Shown: positions 1 to 14,286 of the stretch, piece by piece
How the letters are laid out: the number at the start of each line of letters is the position of its first letter
Position numbering within the stretch: position 1 is the stretch's first letter
Source: Apostichopus japonicus
Lineage: Eukaryota > Echinodermata > Holothuroidea > Aspidochirotida > Stichopodidae
NCBI RefSeq assembly: GCF_037975245.1
Contig: NC_092572.1
Coordinates: 15,196,269-15,260,268, forward strand
Length of the DNA stretch: 64,000 nucleotides
Direction of reading: 5' to 3'
Translations under genes and position numbers: made by a program
Notes under the pieces: model-generated
Told to the model about the DNA's origin: nothing
The model's database searches: none
The model's input: the letters and a program-made list of their open reading frames with translations, nothing else

Positions 1-559
1 GGTAAGATTCCTGATACAATGATTGTTTGAGCGGACTTTTTGGTGGTTGGTTTGGAGTTAGGAGATGGGTTTATTTCAACGTAGATTGGACGTTGTCTTT
101 TTCTGCTATTTTTGTACAGGGATCCAGTCATTAATGTCTATGTCAAAATCAGAGAGGTTTAGGTTTTCGACTAGGGGGGCGGTTATAGGTGGGTAAGGGG
201 TTGTCATATTGGCAAAACAGCCCCTCCCTACAGGTTTTAAATGGCTTCTATACAATGAAATTGATCATAAACTTCACTTACCAGAAAGAATTAATCTCCA
301 GCCTAAGACGGCGGACGGAAAGAATAGGAACTCCTTTTGAAGAGACACACTATGAATCGAAAGTGTACTCGGCAGCGTTGTGTTGGTATCCAAGGACGCG
401 TACGTTTTGTAAATGGCGAGTAAGTCATAGAGTGAAGGATGATGGGGTGGCGCTATGTCAAAAAGCTAACTGTTGACCAACATAATCCACAGAACCCTAA
501 GGTAAGGAGAGGAATGCAAAAGAAATTAGCCAGTTTTCTTCAAAGTAAGTCTCGTACAT

Positions 560-560
<1 letters not shown>
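1..560. other. Left edge, no assigned gene
   Basis: The plus strand is open from 189 to 476 (95 codons), but the translation shows no motif I recognise and no convincing splice context. I make no gene call here. The minisatellite described next begins near the right end. Confidence 0.3.
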
Positions 561-2570
<2,010 letters not shown>

Positions 2571-2638
2571 CAACTGTTGAGAGGACAAGACTGATGTTCA
2601 TGATACTGGCTCACACAGATGTTTTCCTTGAATCTTAC

Positions 2639-2750
2639 TTTTTCTCCAATTTCTGTTAAATCACCTCCAGATAACACTTCCAGATCTCTCTGTAGAGGAC
2701 AGGCTTGAAGGATCTTCTCGTATTTGGTGGAGATTATGATCTTTCAACCA
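2639..2750 (-). pseudogene. Partial duplicate of the ABCC NBD1 exon
   Basis: This repeats the 3' two thirds of the exon at 1270-1446, from the [12 protein letters not shown] region to [10 protein letters not shown], with a few substitutions. Homology stops near 2750, so the Q-loop half and the acceptor are missing. The donor GTAAGA is intact directly after GEK. The downstream intron sequence and the flanking minisatellite match the other copy almost exactly, so exon fragment and repeat were duplicated together. It has no usable 5' end and I treat it as an exon fragment. Confidence 0.7.
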
Positions 2751-2829
2751 CTTGTTCTAAACCTGATCCAGCTTCATTACAGACATCCAAGACTCACAAT
2801 TTTCTTCATCTTCTTCTTTCACCTGAGAC

Positions 2830-5390
2830 AGTATTGTAAAAGATAAGAAGATTTCATATATTGGAAAGCAGATAGACATTGCAACTAGACTCATTTTTAT
2901 ACACTCCCTCCCTTCCTCCCCTCCCTCCCCCTGACTACCTAAACAACCCTGACTGCTGCCTCATTGATATAACTATGTATAAACAAATGTATACGATTGT
3001 GGTTTAATGGCAGAAATAAACGAAACAAATACCAGAGCTTAAATATTTCTGTGTTACTATAGTAAACTGCATACCCAAACGGAAGCATTACAGAATCTTC
3101 AATGTCTCAGACCTCCAGCAGGATGTTACAGTCACAGTTCATGGATTCTCCTTGTGAATCAGTGTGGCCAATGCAATGCTGTAAAGACAAATATCAAAGC
3201 AATATGTACAGTATATATATACCTTTGGTGTGAAATAAATTTTAGTATTTTTTTTAAAGTAGTTTTACATAAGATCATCTTCCAGTTTGCATATGCAGAT
3301 ACCTTTTTGATGAATGTTTACAAACATGAATAAACTGTACCTCTTTTTGTTACTAAGTGCCTGTTTATTTTTAATACTTGCAATATGACTCTTTAATGAA
3401 CCTTACTAGACATTGCTATCAAACCTATGGAGTACTTCGTAAAATGCCAAAACTTCCTTTGATGTATATTGTTCACTATAATGGTCAAGCTGATTGAAAG
3501 GAATGAATTCAACACAATTTGAGAACATTTCATCAGCCAAACAATTTGGAGAGCATGTACTAGTTTAAACAAACTTAGCAAGCACATTCATGAGACACTG
3601 GAAAATTGAAAATTGTCTGAAATAAACATCATTCTGGAAACGAGAAACTTGACAAGTGAAATAAGGACCGACACTTAAGCTACAACATGTACACTTAGCA
3701 AAGATGAAAACTGGCTTTTCAGCCAATACACAAGTACCAACAACATATTAGTAGATTCATGGTAAACCCTCATGTGCTACCGTGACTTCTAGCACCTGTG
3801 TAATAATATTCTATATCAACAAGGACAGAGATACTATATCTTGTACTTATCTCTCAATACTCTTAATATGTGTTTACCATGAGTTGTGTTCCTCACAACT
3901 TTCAATCAATGTTTTCAAATTAAAAACCAAATTAAAGACAATTACTCAACAATGAGAGGTTGACTTAGCAAATTTTGAATTCGGTTTAATAATAATCAAA
4001 GTTTCAGTGAAACAGTTCTGCAGACCATAAAATCATGCCTTAGGCATCAAAAGAAGGCTATGATCTGATAAAGATATGCCGAGAGTTGGACCAATACTGT
4101 TAAGCCTAGCTTCAGGTCAAAATTATGCTAGTTGATCAAATTAATACATGTATATCAATTTAGTTGCCTATGCTAGGTAACATCAGCTTTCATGGAGAGT
4201 TTTCTCCATACTTGAACCATCACTAACATCAATTAGACCACAGAGCTAGGCCTAATTGCTTGAGAATTTCATTTTACAAAGTACCGTTGCTTGTATAAGA
4301 AGCCTAGGATAGGCTAGTTCGTCCTCATCTCTATCTAGCCCTTGCTTTGGTAGGCTAGCCTAGGTTTCCCATTTTCATTTGGTGGCAGGCCTAGCCTGGG
4401 GCCATTTGTTCCCTCCCCTAACAACGTTATTTTCCTCCCACTTAAAAGTTGAGTAACTTACCTCCCCTACATCATAGGGGAGTCAAGTACGTTTTCACTG
4501 GAAACTATGATTTCCAGGGGAATTAACTAAGGTTTTTCATGGGAGGCATATTGGCTAGGCTATGTGGAAAGAATAGATGTTGTAAGTGGAATAACTGTAA
4601 GAAAAGATTTAAAGGGAGAAAGGTAAAGTTAAGGGTGAAAAATAACATGGTTAAGGAAACTAACATACTATTTTCAAGGGAGGAGACTGTTGTTCTGTAG
4701 GCTCTGACTGCATATTCTTGTAGAGTAAGCTAAAGAAAGTTGTGATAGTATGAAAATAGAAAATGTGACCAGGTACATTCCTTGTGTAACTGTTCAGTGA
4801 TTGGAAGATAAAAAATGTTTGTGAATAGGCCGGATTGTTTGCATAGGATTGTATGCAAACATGGGGTAATTTACATGCGTGGAATTCATAGTGGTAATGG
4901 GTTGTTTGCTTGTATGGCATTCATTGTGGGAATGAAATAACAGACAATTTAGCCTATACAGTAGGTAAGCCCTCCTTGGTTCCTCTCCTTGTTTTCCTAT
5001 TTACCAGTTTCTTCAATTACTACAAGTACAAGTGTCTCTTTGAAATATGTTCCTTTCTTTCACCAAACTCTCCTAGGCCTAAATCACAAGACACATTTAC
5101 TACGTACAGTTGCTTCACTACCTAAATTAATTCTTTCCACAGCCAAGCCGTCTTTCATTCCTCCCCTGAAAAACGTTGGTTTCAACCCCCAAAAATAATT
5201 TCAGGGAGGAAACTATTGTTTTTATCTTTGAAAGTTGGAGAAGAAACCAATGGCCTTGCCTGTCATGATGGAAAAAAAAGGAAATTTGCTTTCATCCTAA
5301 GCTAATTTGTCCGGCTGCGAGTTAGTTTCTTGAGGATGTGTTCCTGTTAGTGTTAAGTGCTAGATGGCATAGCCTAGACTATGGTAGGCT
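2830..5390. other. No gene seen
   Basis: AT-rich sequence without a supported exon. Short open frames near 3393-3587, 4660-4920 and 4910-5198 give low-complexity translations with no motif. It is probably intron or intergenic. Confidence 0.4.
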
Positions 5391-5660
5391 ACTCTGGTAG
5401 GAATTTAAAGACATTTAGCCTAGGCCTAGGCTAATTACGTTAGGCCTAGCCTAACTGTACTAGCCTTAACCAGAAAGAAATTAGGCCCAACCAGCTAGGT
5501 CTAGTATTTTGTCGGAAGATATAAAGTGACTTACTTTACTTACGTTAATTGTCTAGTGAATATCATATTAGGCCTAGATTGGCATTCCAACTAGTATGGA
5601 CGCCAGTGCCTACGTGAGCTAGCCTATCGTTAGGCCTAAGCGATACTATTATATGATAGG
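5390..5660. repeat. AGGCCT / TAGGCCTAG-rich tract
   Basis: The palindromes AGGCCT and CCTAGG, as in 'ttaggcctagcctaac', recur many times within 270 bp. The same words are scattered at 4240-4400, 6060-6180, 39300-39480 and 40260-40640. They behave like a dispersed simple motif family, not a strict tandem array. Confidence 0.6.
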
Positions 5661-8600
5661 CTAGCGTAATTTCTCACGCTCGCTGACTCAAACAATGTGA
5701 TGTACTAACTTGCTCCACAAAACTAATACACAACCTTCGAGCTGGCGAATATATCTGCCATTTACATTCTTTGGCAGTTACCCCCCATACAGAATAGGCT
5801 ACAAATTACAATTACGTATGAATTGTTAGCCAACGCCTGCCAGGAAGCGAACTGCACTGCTCGTGTAACCTTTCGTGAGCTTTATATACAGATCATACTT
5901 CGCGCTCCGTTGCTTTTAACCTTTGACCACGACCGTGTGCGTCTATGGCAAGCCATGTGGGACATCAACGTATTAATTGAAAAAAAAAAAAAAAACTAAC
6001 AATGACATGCTAGATGCATATCCATTTGAAATCATTACATTTACAACGAAACAATTCAAATGGTCTCATAACATGGGCCTAAGGTCATTAAACATGTTGG
6101 TCAAGATAATTTATTGAGTTCGCTGCGAATCTAGTCAGTTGGTCTGGCATTAGGCCTAGGCGGGACAGTAGGCCTACTGTCATGATCAACCCGGGGGGGG
6201 GGGGGGGGGGCGAGGGTGTAGGTCTGGCGTATCCATGGGACAGACATTCTAAAGATAATAATTTACACTTTTTGAGGGGGACTCTTGGGGCGAATCTTGA
6301 CATGTCAGCCTAAAATTGTTTAGCTAGCTGCATAAACATTTTCGGATACAAATTTTGGCAAAAACTGCTTAAATTTTGTGATAAAATGTCACATTTGAGA
6401 TTTTTTAGATAAATTGTCTGAATTTTTAACCCATTCTCCAATATAAATGAAGATATTAAATGAAATTCACTGTTTCTGTGATCCATGTAGAGGTTTTGTT
6501 CTTAAAGTACAGTCTTACCTTTTTGTGCAGAGTTCTAGCATCTGTTCCTTATGCATGTCTTGAAGTAGAGGTTGGGTAAAGTAGAGGTTTTCTAAATTTT
6601 AATATAATCAATAGTTATATCTACTTCAGTTGCTGTAACTGTATCTTAGGTCCCCCCCCCCTCCTCTGACAGGTTTCATCTAGGATGAACCACTGGTGCT
6701 GTGATCGAGTGGATAAAGGCAATGGCATTTGAAGCAATGAGGTTTGGCAATCAGGAGGTTCTGTGTAAGGTGGGTTTATCATCCAAGAGCAGTCTACAGT
6801 TTTCCCATCTGAAATGAGTTTCTAAATTTTATATAAAATGTTGAATTGGAAGCCACCCGTAGTGTAAGTTGTGATCCATACGCCTGTGCGGGCTTCTCCA
6901 ACATTTGTGTTTGGTTATGCTTTGTAAAAATAACTGCTCATTATTATTATTACAAGGGCCGTGTAAGCCCATTCTTATCTTTGGAGTGGGGGGAGGGGTA
7001 TCTGCACTTGTTGGATGTGTAGTGCAATTGGACGCCAAGATTAAGAAACAGAAAACCACATTTACATAATGTTACCGCTCTGATATAAATCTTAGCTTTA
7101 TAAGAAACTCAAAGGACAGCCATTTATTTTACCACTCCGTGGAAGCTGGAATCCTTTTTATTTATCAACAGCATACATACACACCATAATTGAATGATAA
7201 TTAAACAGTAACATAAAAGATAAAGTACTAAAACTGAAAACATGATAAGAAAATGTAATCCCTTCATGAAAGTACAGTGAACTGGAGCCTCTGGAGAGAG
7301 ATGTATACTAATACAAGCCTTTTAATTAGGTTGTGATATTGTGTGTTCAATCACATCTATAATAATCAACAATGTGGGTAATTATTAATAAGTACTCATT
7401 TGAGTGTGAAAATAAAGCCTACAGGTTGTCAAATAATTCACTGTTAACAGTTAGATCATATAGCAAACAGAACAAGTAGCTACAAAGGAACATACTTCCT
7501 TCATAAAATATCGCCCCAAGTGTCTTGCAGCATATATTATGTAACTTAATTATACTCAACTATCAGAGTGAACAAGAGAGTAAACAACTCTACAGTAAAG
7601 GCCACCATTTGAATACTGTACTATCTTCTAAATGAATGGAAACAGTTAAAAAGATAGTTCATACTGATCCAGTCTTTGATACACTGTGTATGAAACCGGT
7701 GGGGATTATAAAGGTAGGTTTTACACGCTTCACCATGATGTAAGAAATATAAGGTTAATAAAAGGAATATCATACCATCAAAGAATATATAACATTAACT
7801 CAAAGGTCACTGTACATCTTGTCCTTTGATGTTAAAGTCTCACTATGCATTCCATCTGGACGGTCTGAATAATAATGTTTTGGAGGTTTCTATTCTCGCT
7901 CGTTCTCTGAGATTCGGCCAAAATATTTGGCAAACAATGCACCTACAAGATTGTCTGCTTATTAACTACACAATGGTACCAAAAAAGGGTTAGGGAACAG
8001 TTTGTTCGTGTTTATAATGGAAGGCATAATGGGGCTTTATACCTAAATATCACATGAAAGTAAGTACAAACAATGAAGGATATTCATCAGAACACAACTA
8101 CGAGGCAAGTTATAAAACCAACCAATTTACTCAGTTTTGAAATGTAAGTAAAAACAGAGGAGCTGTGTGCTATTCATGACCAACATTTTTGTTTGTGTTT
8201 ACGTCATATGAAAAACTCAAAATACCCATATCCCAATGGATTTAAAGAAAAACTTGAAACCATAGAAAATAAGTTGACAGTCGGGTCAAGTAGCTACTGG
8301 ATAGTTCCCTAAAAACACTTTAATGAGTTTTACTTCAGCACTGTCGAAATGGGTGCAATTAGTCCGTAAATATATGATGCTTGGCATGGCAAAACATGGA
8401 TGGAACAGATATTGAGACTTTCATATTTAGAGAGGACAGAAACAAACAAACAAGCAGAGACTTAAAGTTGAATCCAGATGTCCTTTTATCACTGAATGGA
8501 GAATCGGTTGAGAGAGCATTTCAGAGATGAAGCCTGAATTGAAAGCTAAAAGATCAATCAATTTTGTGAAGTAGCATTTAACGTACTACACTTTTCAGTC

Positions 8601-11340
8601 AATTCTAATTACCACCAGGTGAAGGCAATATTATGCAATATTTCTGTACGAAACCCTTGGTGTATTTCTCCCCCTCCAACCCACGCCCAAAGAGGTGCAA
8701 CTTCACATGGCTAATTAGCCTGATCACCTCTGTCCCTTCTGCTATATGAAAAGTAAAGTAAGACATCTTAATCCTCTCTTACATTTGATCTTTCTGTGGT
8801 TTTAAGAATTTTGCATATTTTAAATATTCAGGGTGGCATTTAACCCCCCCACTTCCCCACACCCATCACCCTTCACCACCAAGAAAAATGAAAATGGATG
8901 AAGTAAGCAGGGTGAGAGAGAACTTCAGTTGCTACTGATGTTTGTTCTAATAATTTAGAGAGAGATAATACGGAAACCTCAAGTCTGCAATATAAATCCA
9001 CCGTGACAAAATGATGATATTTCGGTTGCTTTTATTCCCAAGATGCGCTATTTTTCTTGTTTTGTTATTAAATTTATTTCCTATTCCTGTTGGCCTGGTA
9101 ACATACCGTCACAAGAATCCCACAGTGGCGCATCCTGGTTGACCGAGTGGGGAAGGAAAACCAAAACTTGCACCAACATCAACGACAACGACAGAGTAAA
9201 TACAGACTTGTGACAACGTCACAGCAAAATCACATCATTGTAGCAAATGCCCAAAAAGATGGCTAAATTAAGAAAAAAAACAGTTTCTCCTTTCTCCCCT
9301 CTTTTTGGTCGAGGCAACATCCCAGTTTGGAGAGAAAGTCAAGCAATTTTGGGGGATCTAGTTTAAGGAGATTGAAGAAAGACAGGGTTTAAAGGTGACA
9401 TGCACTACTGTAATTTGACTAAAAGTGGAGCTATATTCCATGCAGGCAATTTAGATTAAAGGAGCACTTTTTTCCCCATTTTTTTTGTTTTAAACTGTTT
9501 GTTAGCCAAACACTAAAGCTAGAAACAGTAAAAACATGATAAAGACTAACGCTAACAGCTAATATGGACATAGTCGGAGGTTAAAACTTCCTCTTTGTGT
9601 AATTTCTATCATTTGAACATCAATTATGTTCGTATTTGATATGGAATACATGGTTTGGTTTTTTATTGAGATTTTTCAAGCTGAATGCTACTTTAACTGA
9701 ACAATAAACATAGAGTCTGGCAGGATCAGAACCGATGTTTTCAGAAAATCTGGCAAATCTAAAATAATATTCTTTGAGAATCTCCTGGGTATTAATTCTC
9801 TAAACTATAGTTTCATTATGAAATTATCTTCTTGTATTTTTTTTCTTTCTGATGTTCAGCAAAGATACACACATTACCATAAAAACATTTTTTCATGCAA
9901 AAAAAGGGTGAAAGTGAAGCTTACGAAAACAATATCACTTCAAAAATAATTTCAAAACAAAACATTCAATTGAATAGTAAACAAAAGCTGCAGGCAAGTC
10001 TTTCAAACATGTGAGTCTAGTCAAACCAATCCGAAAACAACTGCAATTTGGGGGGGATAGGTGGGGGGTAGAGGTTGGGTAGAACAGCACTGGTCAAACC
10101 GAGTTCACCAACAAAAGTAAAGCAAAGCATTGATTTATGACTCACATAAAAGGTGACATGATTTCTACACTTAAAACCAATCACTTTGTGTAATCATTAA
10201 TGAAGAATATCAAAACAAGCCATAAGTGAAAGATATTTGTTTCCGAGTAAGCTGGCTTTAGTAAGTTGAGATTGATCAATTAATTCGATCTTATCAATGG
10301 AAGTTTGTTCAACCTATTGATTTTAACATGAAGTGCAACTCCAGTGGCATGTCCAAGTACTAGCTTCAGTGTCAATTTACCCACACATTTTACTGGGTGG
10401 AGTGGGGTGGGGGGATGAGGGGGGAGTGGCTAATATCTCAACTTTTCCCCGTAGCTCATGTACTTTCTTGTGGTACATTCACTGATATTACTTACATAGA
10501 ACCTAACGGAAGGAATGTCGAGACCATCCGTTATTTTCACCACACTTTAATAAGTACACATGAATCGTATCCTAACAACTGTCACACCAGGCACATTGAT
10601 AAAACAAAATTGCCCCCCCCCCTCCCTTTTATTTTCTCTCTTTCTATTACTTAGTGCTTGTTTTGGATTAATGATGAAGATTTTACAATTTTTCTAAGCA
10701 AGGATACTTAAGTTTTTGGCAGCCCATTGGTAGGTGCGGTCAAGATAATGCTTAATCAAATAACATAAAAATAATTGTTGGGATTGGGGGATAGGCCAGC
10801 CAAGCTATTACCTAACTACACACAGAAAAAAAAGACTTTCTATTCTTAAGTTAACTGGTACCTTGATCAAACTTTACCATATTATTAGATCTTAATCAAT
10901 GTTTACAATATTACTAGAGGGTCATCGGGCTGATACAGGTGGTTTACTCTCGAACCAGTGTAAAAGCTTAAATGAAACAGGACACTGTTGTGCTGGAATG
11001 AGACGCGTTAGAACACAACAGGTAGCGAGGGCGCTTTATTCTGTCCTTGTCTACAGTAGCATACCTGTACAACTGCTGTGTAACCCTACACCAACTTATT
11101 ACGGTCTTGTCCATGAAACAAAAAGCCTTATCAGCTGACATACTACCGAACTTAGTCGGTATACTTTATACTAGTATGCAAATCATAAACAATCTATAAA
11201 CAGAAATAGGTGGGTGGCTCTGCTCTTCATAATCTAAAACAAGAGATATCCTTTAAGAATGTGGACTTAATAGATAATTTCAGAGGGGGTGGGGAGAAGA
11301 ATGGAAGGTAGAGGGGGCCAGAGACTAGGAAAATTCCAAC
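5660..11340. other. No exon supported, simple-sequence runs present
   Basis: It contains an A-run (5980-5994), an 18-base G-run (6193-6210) and several C or G runs (about 6652, 10040, 10613). Lying 3' of the last recognised adducin exon, it could hold the adducin tail exons or 3' UTR, but I could not identify the basic, lysine-rich tail typical of that family. Confidence 0.4.
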
Positions 11341-11344
11341 GCAC

Positions 11345-11437
11345 CTGTGTTCTGCAAGCATCTCCATAAGTTATACCTGCCAGAACTTCAGAGATGGGTC
11401 CAGGGTGCGTCTTATCCCCAAAACGCTCTTGCCTAAT
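11345..11437 (-). CDS. Adducin exon e (neck)
   Basis: 93 bp, 31 codons, acceptor TTTCAG and donor CAG/GTGCGT. It begins IRQERFGDKTHPGPISEVL, which aligns with the adducin neck segment KIREQ...GPQSQVL. It joins in phase 0 to the preceding exon, which ends in three lysines. No lesion is seen. Confidence 0.7.
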
Positions 11438-14244
11438 CTGAAATTCAAAGAGTAGACAACATCCTCGTTGGTAACATTATAACACTTCTATTCATAGTCT
11501 CTCTGCCATTAAGGATGAGGCATTAAAAATTCATGCCTTTTGCCACCGCGGTCCTGGAACCAGCTGCAAGGAGCATGTGGCATGAGTGCTAAATGCCTCG
11601 TTCTGTTGGATGCAGGTGTGATGTCATCAATTTTTCATTTCTGGGTAATATGGTTACGGAAATTTCACCGGCAGACACTCTTTGGGACATCTATCAAAGA
11701 TGTCAGAATGACAGAACACATAACATAGCACTAAGAAGACACATAACATAACACTAAGAGGACATTGAATAGTGATACTAAGGAGGAGAGATTTAAGAAT
11801 GTTTAAAGTTCTCACAGCAAATTTTTGAGGCTTGCTAAGGGTCTGCTGTGTGTAAAATGATCCTGGGTGGGAAGGGGGTCGGGGGCGTGAGGAAATATAC
11901 ACCCATCCGCTTCAACCTACCATAAAAATACAAAAGTAGTAAATAGCACAACTTAAAAAACTTTCTTGGGTGAACCCTCCCTACATGTGGAAATGGCTCC
12001 CTAAATGGGGAGTCCGCTCCCTACAAGGGGAGAACCCTACCTACGTGGGGAGTCCGCTTCAACGAATCCAGGGCAACACCCACTGATACACTTTTACATT
12101 ATCTTTTTTTTTTACCACTTTTTCTATAACATACCAGATACATCATTCACTCCTCGAAAGACCGAATTAGGGGAAAGGCGAAAAAATGGGAAAGAAGTGA
12201 GAGGAAGGAGAAAGTGGTGACAAATAACAAAAATTAAACAATCTATTAGAAATAACAGTGTATAACATCATCAACGTACAGTTTAAACCTTCTTCTTGTA
12301 CTCCTTATGATCTTGTCCCTGTCTTGCAAACTGTTGTAGATCGGTGATAGCGACTGCATTACCACTCTTGGGGTCCTTGTCACCTACCCACTGTGAAAAA
12401 TGTAACCAGAGAGAAGAGTTGTGGATGACGCATAATCACTGGGTTTCCATTTGGCCTGTTTCCTACAAGATTTCTAACCGCAGGAGCATAGCCAGGGGGC
12501 AGAGGGGGAGACCGCCCCCCCTCGATTTTTTTTTTGTATTTTTTTTTATGATATCAAAGTTTTATAGTAGCTGTTATAAGAGGTTTTAATATTTGTTCAC
12601 CAATAAATTAACTGTGTCTGAATTTTCGAAAATTCCCTGACCAGCATTCTTCATCATACTTCCCTCTACTCGTGCAATTTTGACCGGTCTGTTAGGGGTT
12701 GAAGGTTTTTTTTCTATATTGGTTGTCCATACATGATATTTTGTGCAACATTATGGGCATGTTTGAAGTGAATTTGTTTATTCAAATTCTGAACAAATAA
12801 TGGGCTTTAAAACCTCGAAAAGTGGGGCTGACAGGTATTGTGGGCCGTTACGTAGTAATACCTACAAAAGCAATGATCCACAGGAGATGCAATGAGGTCC
12901 AACATGATGTGTGACTGGTGTCAATCTTAAAATAGGTAATGGATGAAAAAAAAAACTATTTGGAAAAAACTTGGTTCTCAGGCAAAAGTGTACATCTGGT
13001 TGGTCATTTTCAAGCCTGAGAAGTGCCATTTTCGGTGATCTGGGGGCTATCAAAACCAGAAATTTTCTTGTACGCTGCGTGCCAACCGATGGTGGCGCTC
13101 CGCTTAGATAGTAATATACAAAATATAACAAAGCGCGAGAACAATTTGGGGGATGAAAGTTGCTACGCGCCTGCACCCAAGCAAATGTACCCCATCAATA
13201 TTTGAAACAAATCACCGCCCCGGATCACATTGTCCAGAATGGTGACAATCCCGCTTTCCCCTCCCCCCCAACAACCCTTCTATCCCTGTTCTCCCTCTGA
13301 AAAGATCAAACATTTGCTAAATAAATAGCAAACAAACAAAGGATGACTAACTTCTGATAATTCCATCTGTAGGACATTTTAGATTTAGATCTTTTTGTTT
13401 CTGGAAAGTGCTAAAATCAAAACATTTTCATCCTCTTCGATGTCTTGAATTGTCAAAGTCCCCAAATTGCCTAAAATTAAGGATTGTGTCGGGTGATTCT
13501 GTCAAACGGATGATGTGCCTACCACCAATTACATGTCACTACTACTCAGGTGTATCTTTGTCTTGTAGCCCTCGTCTTCCCCTTTCTCTCCCCAGTTGGC
13601 GTACTTTTGAGCTACCTCCACCTTGGAGTATGTGTCTGGAGTGATCAGCCATTTCGTCTTCTCCTCTGCCTGCCTCCTGTTCAACATCTTGATCGGTGAC
13701 TCGTATCTGCTCTTCTCAAATTCGTTGTCGTAGATGAAGTTGGTGGAGGCTGCTGGGTAGGCAAGTCGCTCTTGGGCTTCAGTTCGTGTCTCACAAACGG
13801 CTGGCCGTACACGTTGCCTGTTATGTAACCCTGTAACAAATTAAAAAGTTCCTGTGATCAAATTTTTGTGCTGGTTGCAGATCTAAGTCACTCTTACATC
13901 TAACATCAGCAGCACAACATTCCTCCATCTTTGTCTTCTTTGCTGTTTTACTAATGAAATGATCACATATCAAGTCTTCCACAAGTATATCTTTGAAAAT
14001 CTCACACATTCGCTGTCTTTGGTGCATTCAGGACAAACTAATTGGAACATTCCGTTTCTATGCCATTTCCATGAAATACTGCACAATTTTGGATGCAGGT
14101 GATCTTGAAAATATTTTCAAAATGGGTGGGGTGTGCGACAGATCACTTGTAGGGAGCTTCATGAAGTTCCCCAAACCGATAAAGTTTGTATTATGTTCAA
14201 TAGCATATGAAACCATTCTGATTATTAAGTCAAGAGCTTGCCAA

Positions 14245-14286
<42 letters not shown>

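Noticed and set aside
189-476. 95-codon plus-strand open frame
   Set aside because: No recognisable domain and no gene context at the window edge.
2763-2822. 60-bp candidate exon (minus) beginning VKEEDEENCESW
   Set aside because: The acceptor is acceptable but the donor is weak (GTTTAG), and the acidic peptide has no family match; not enough for a feature.
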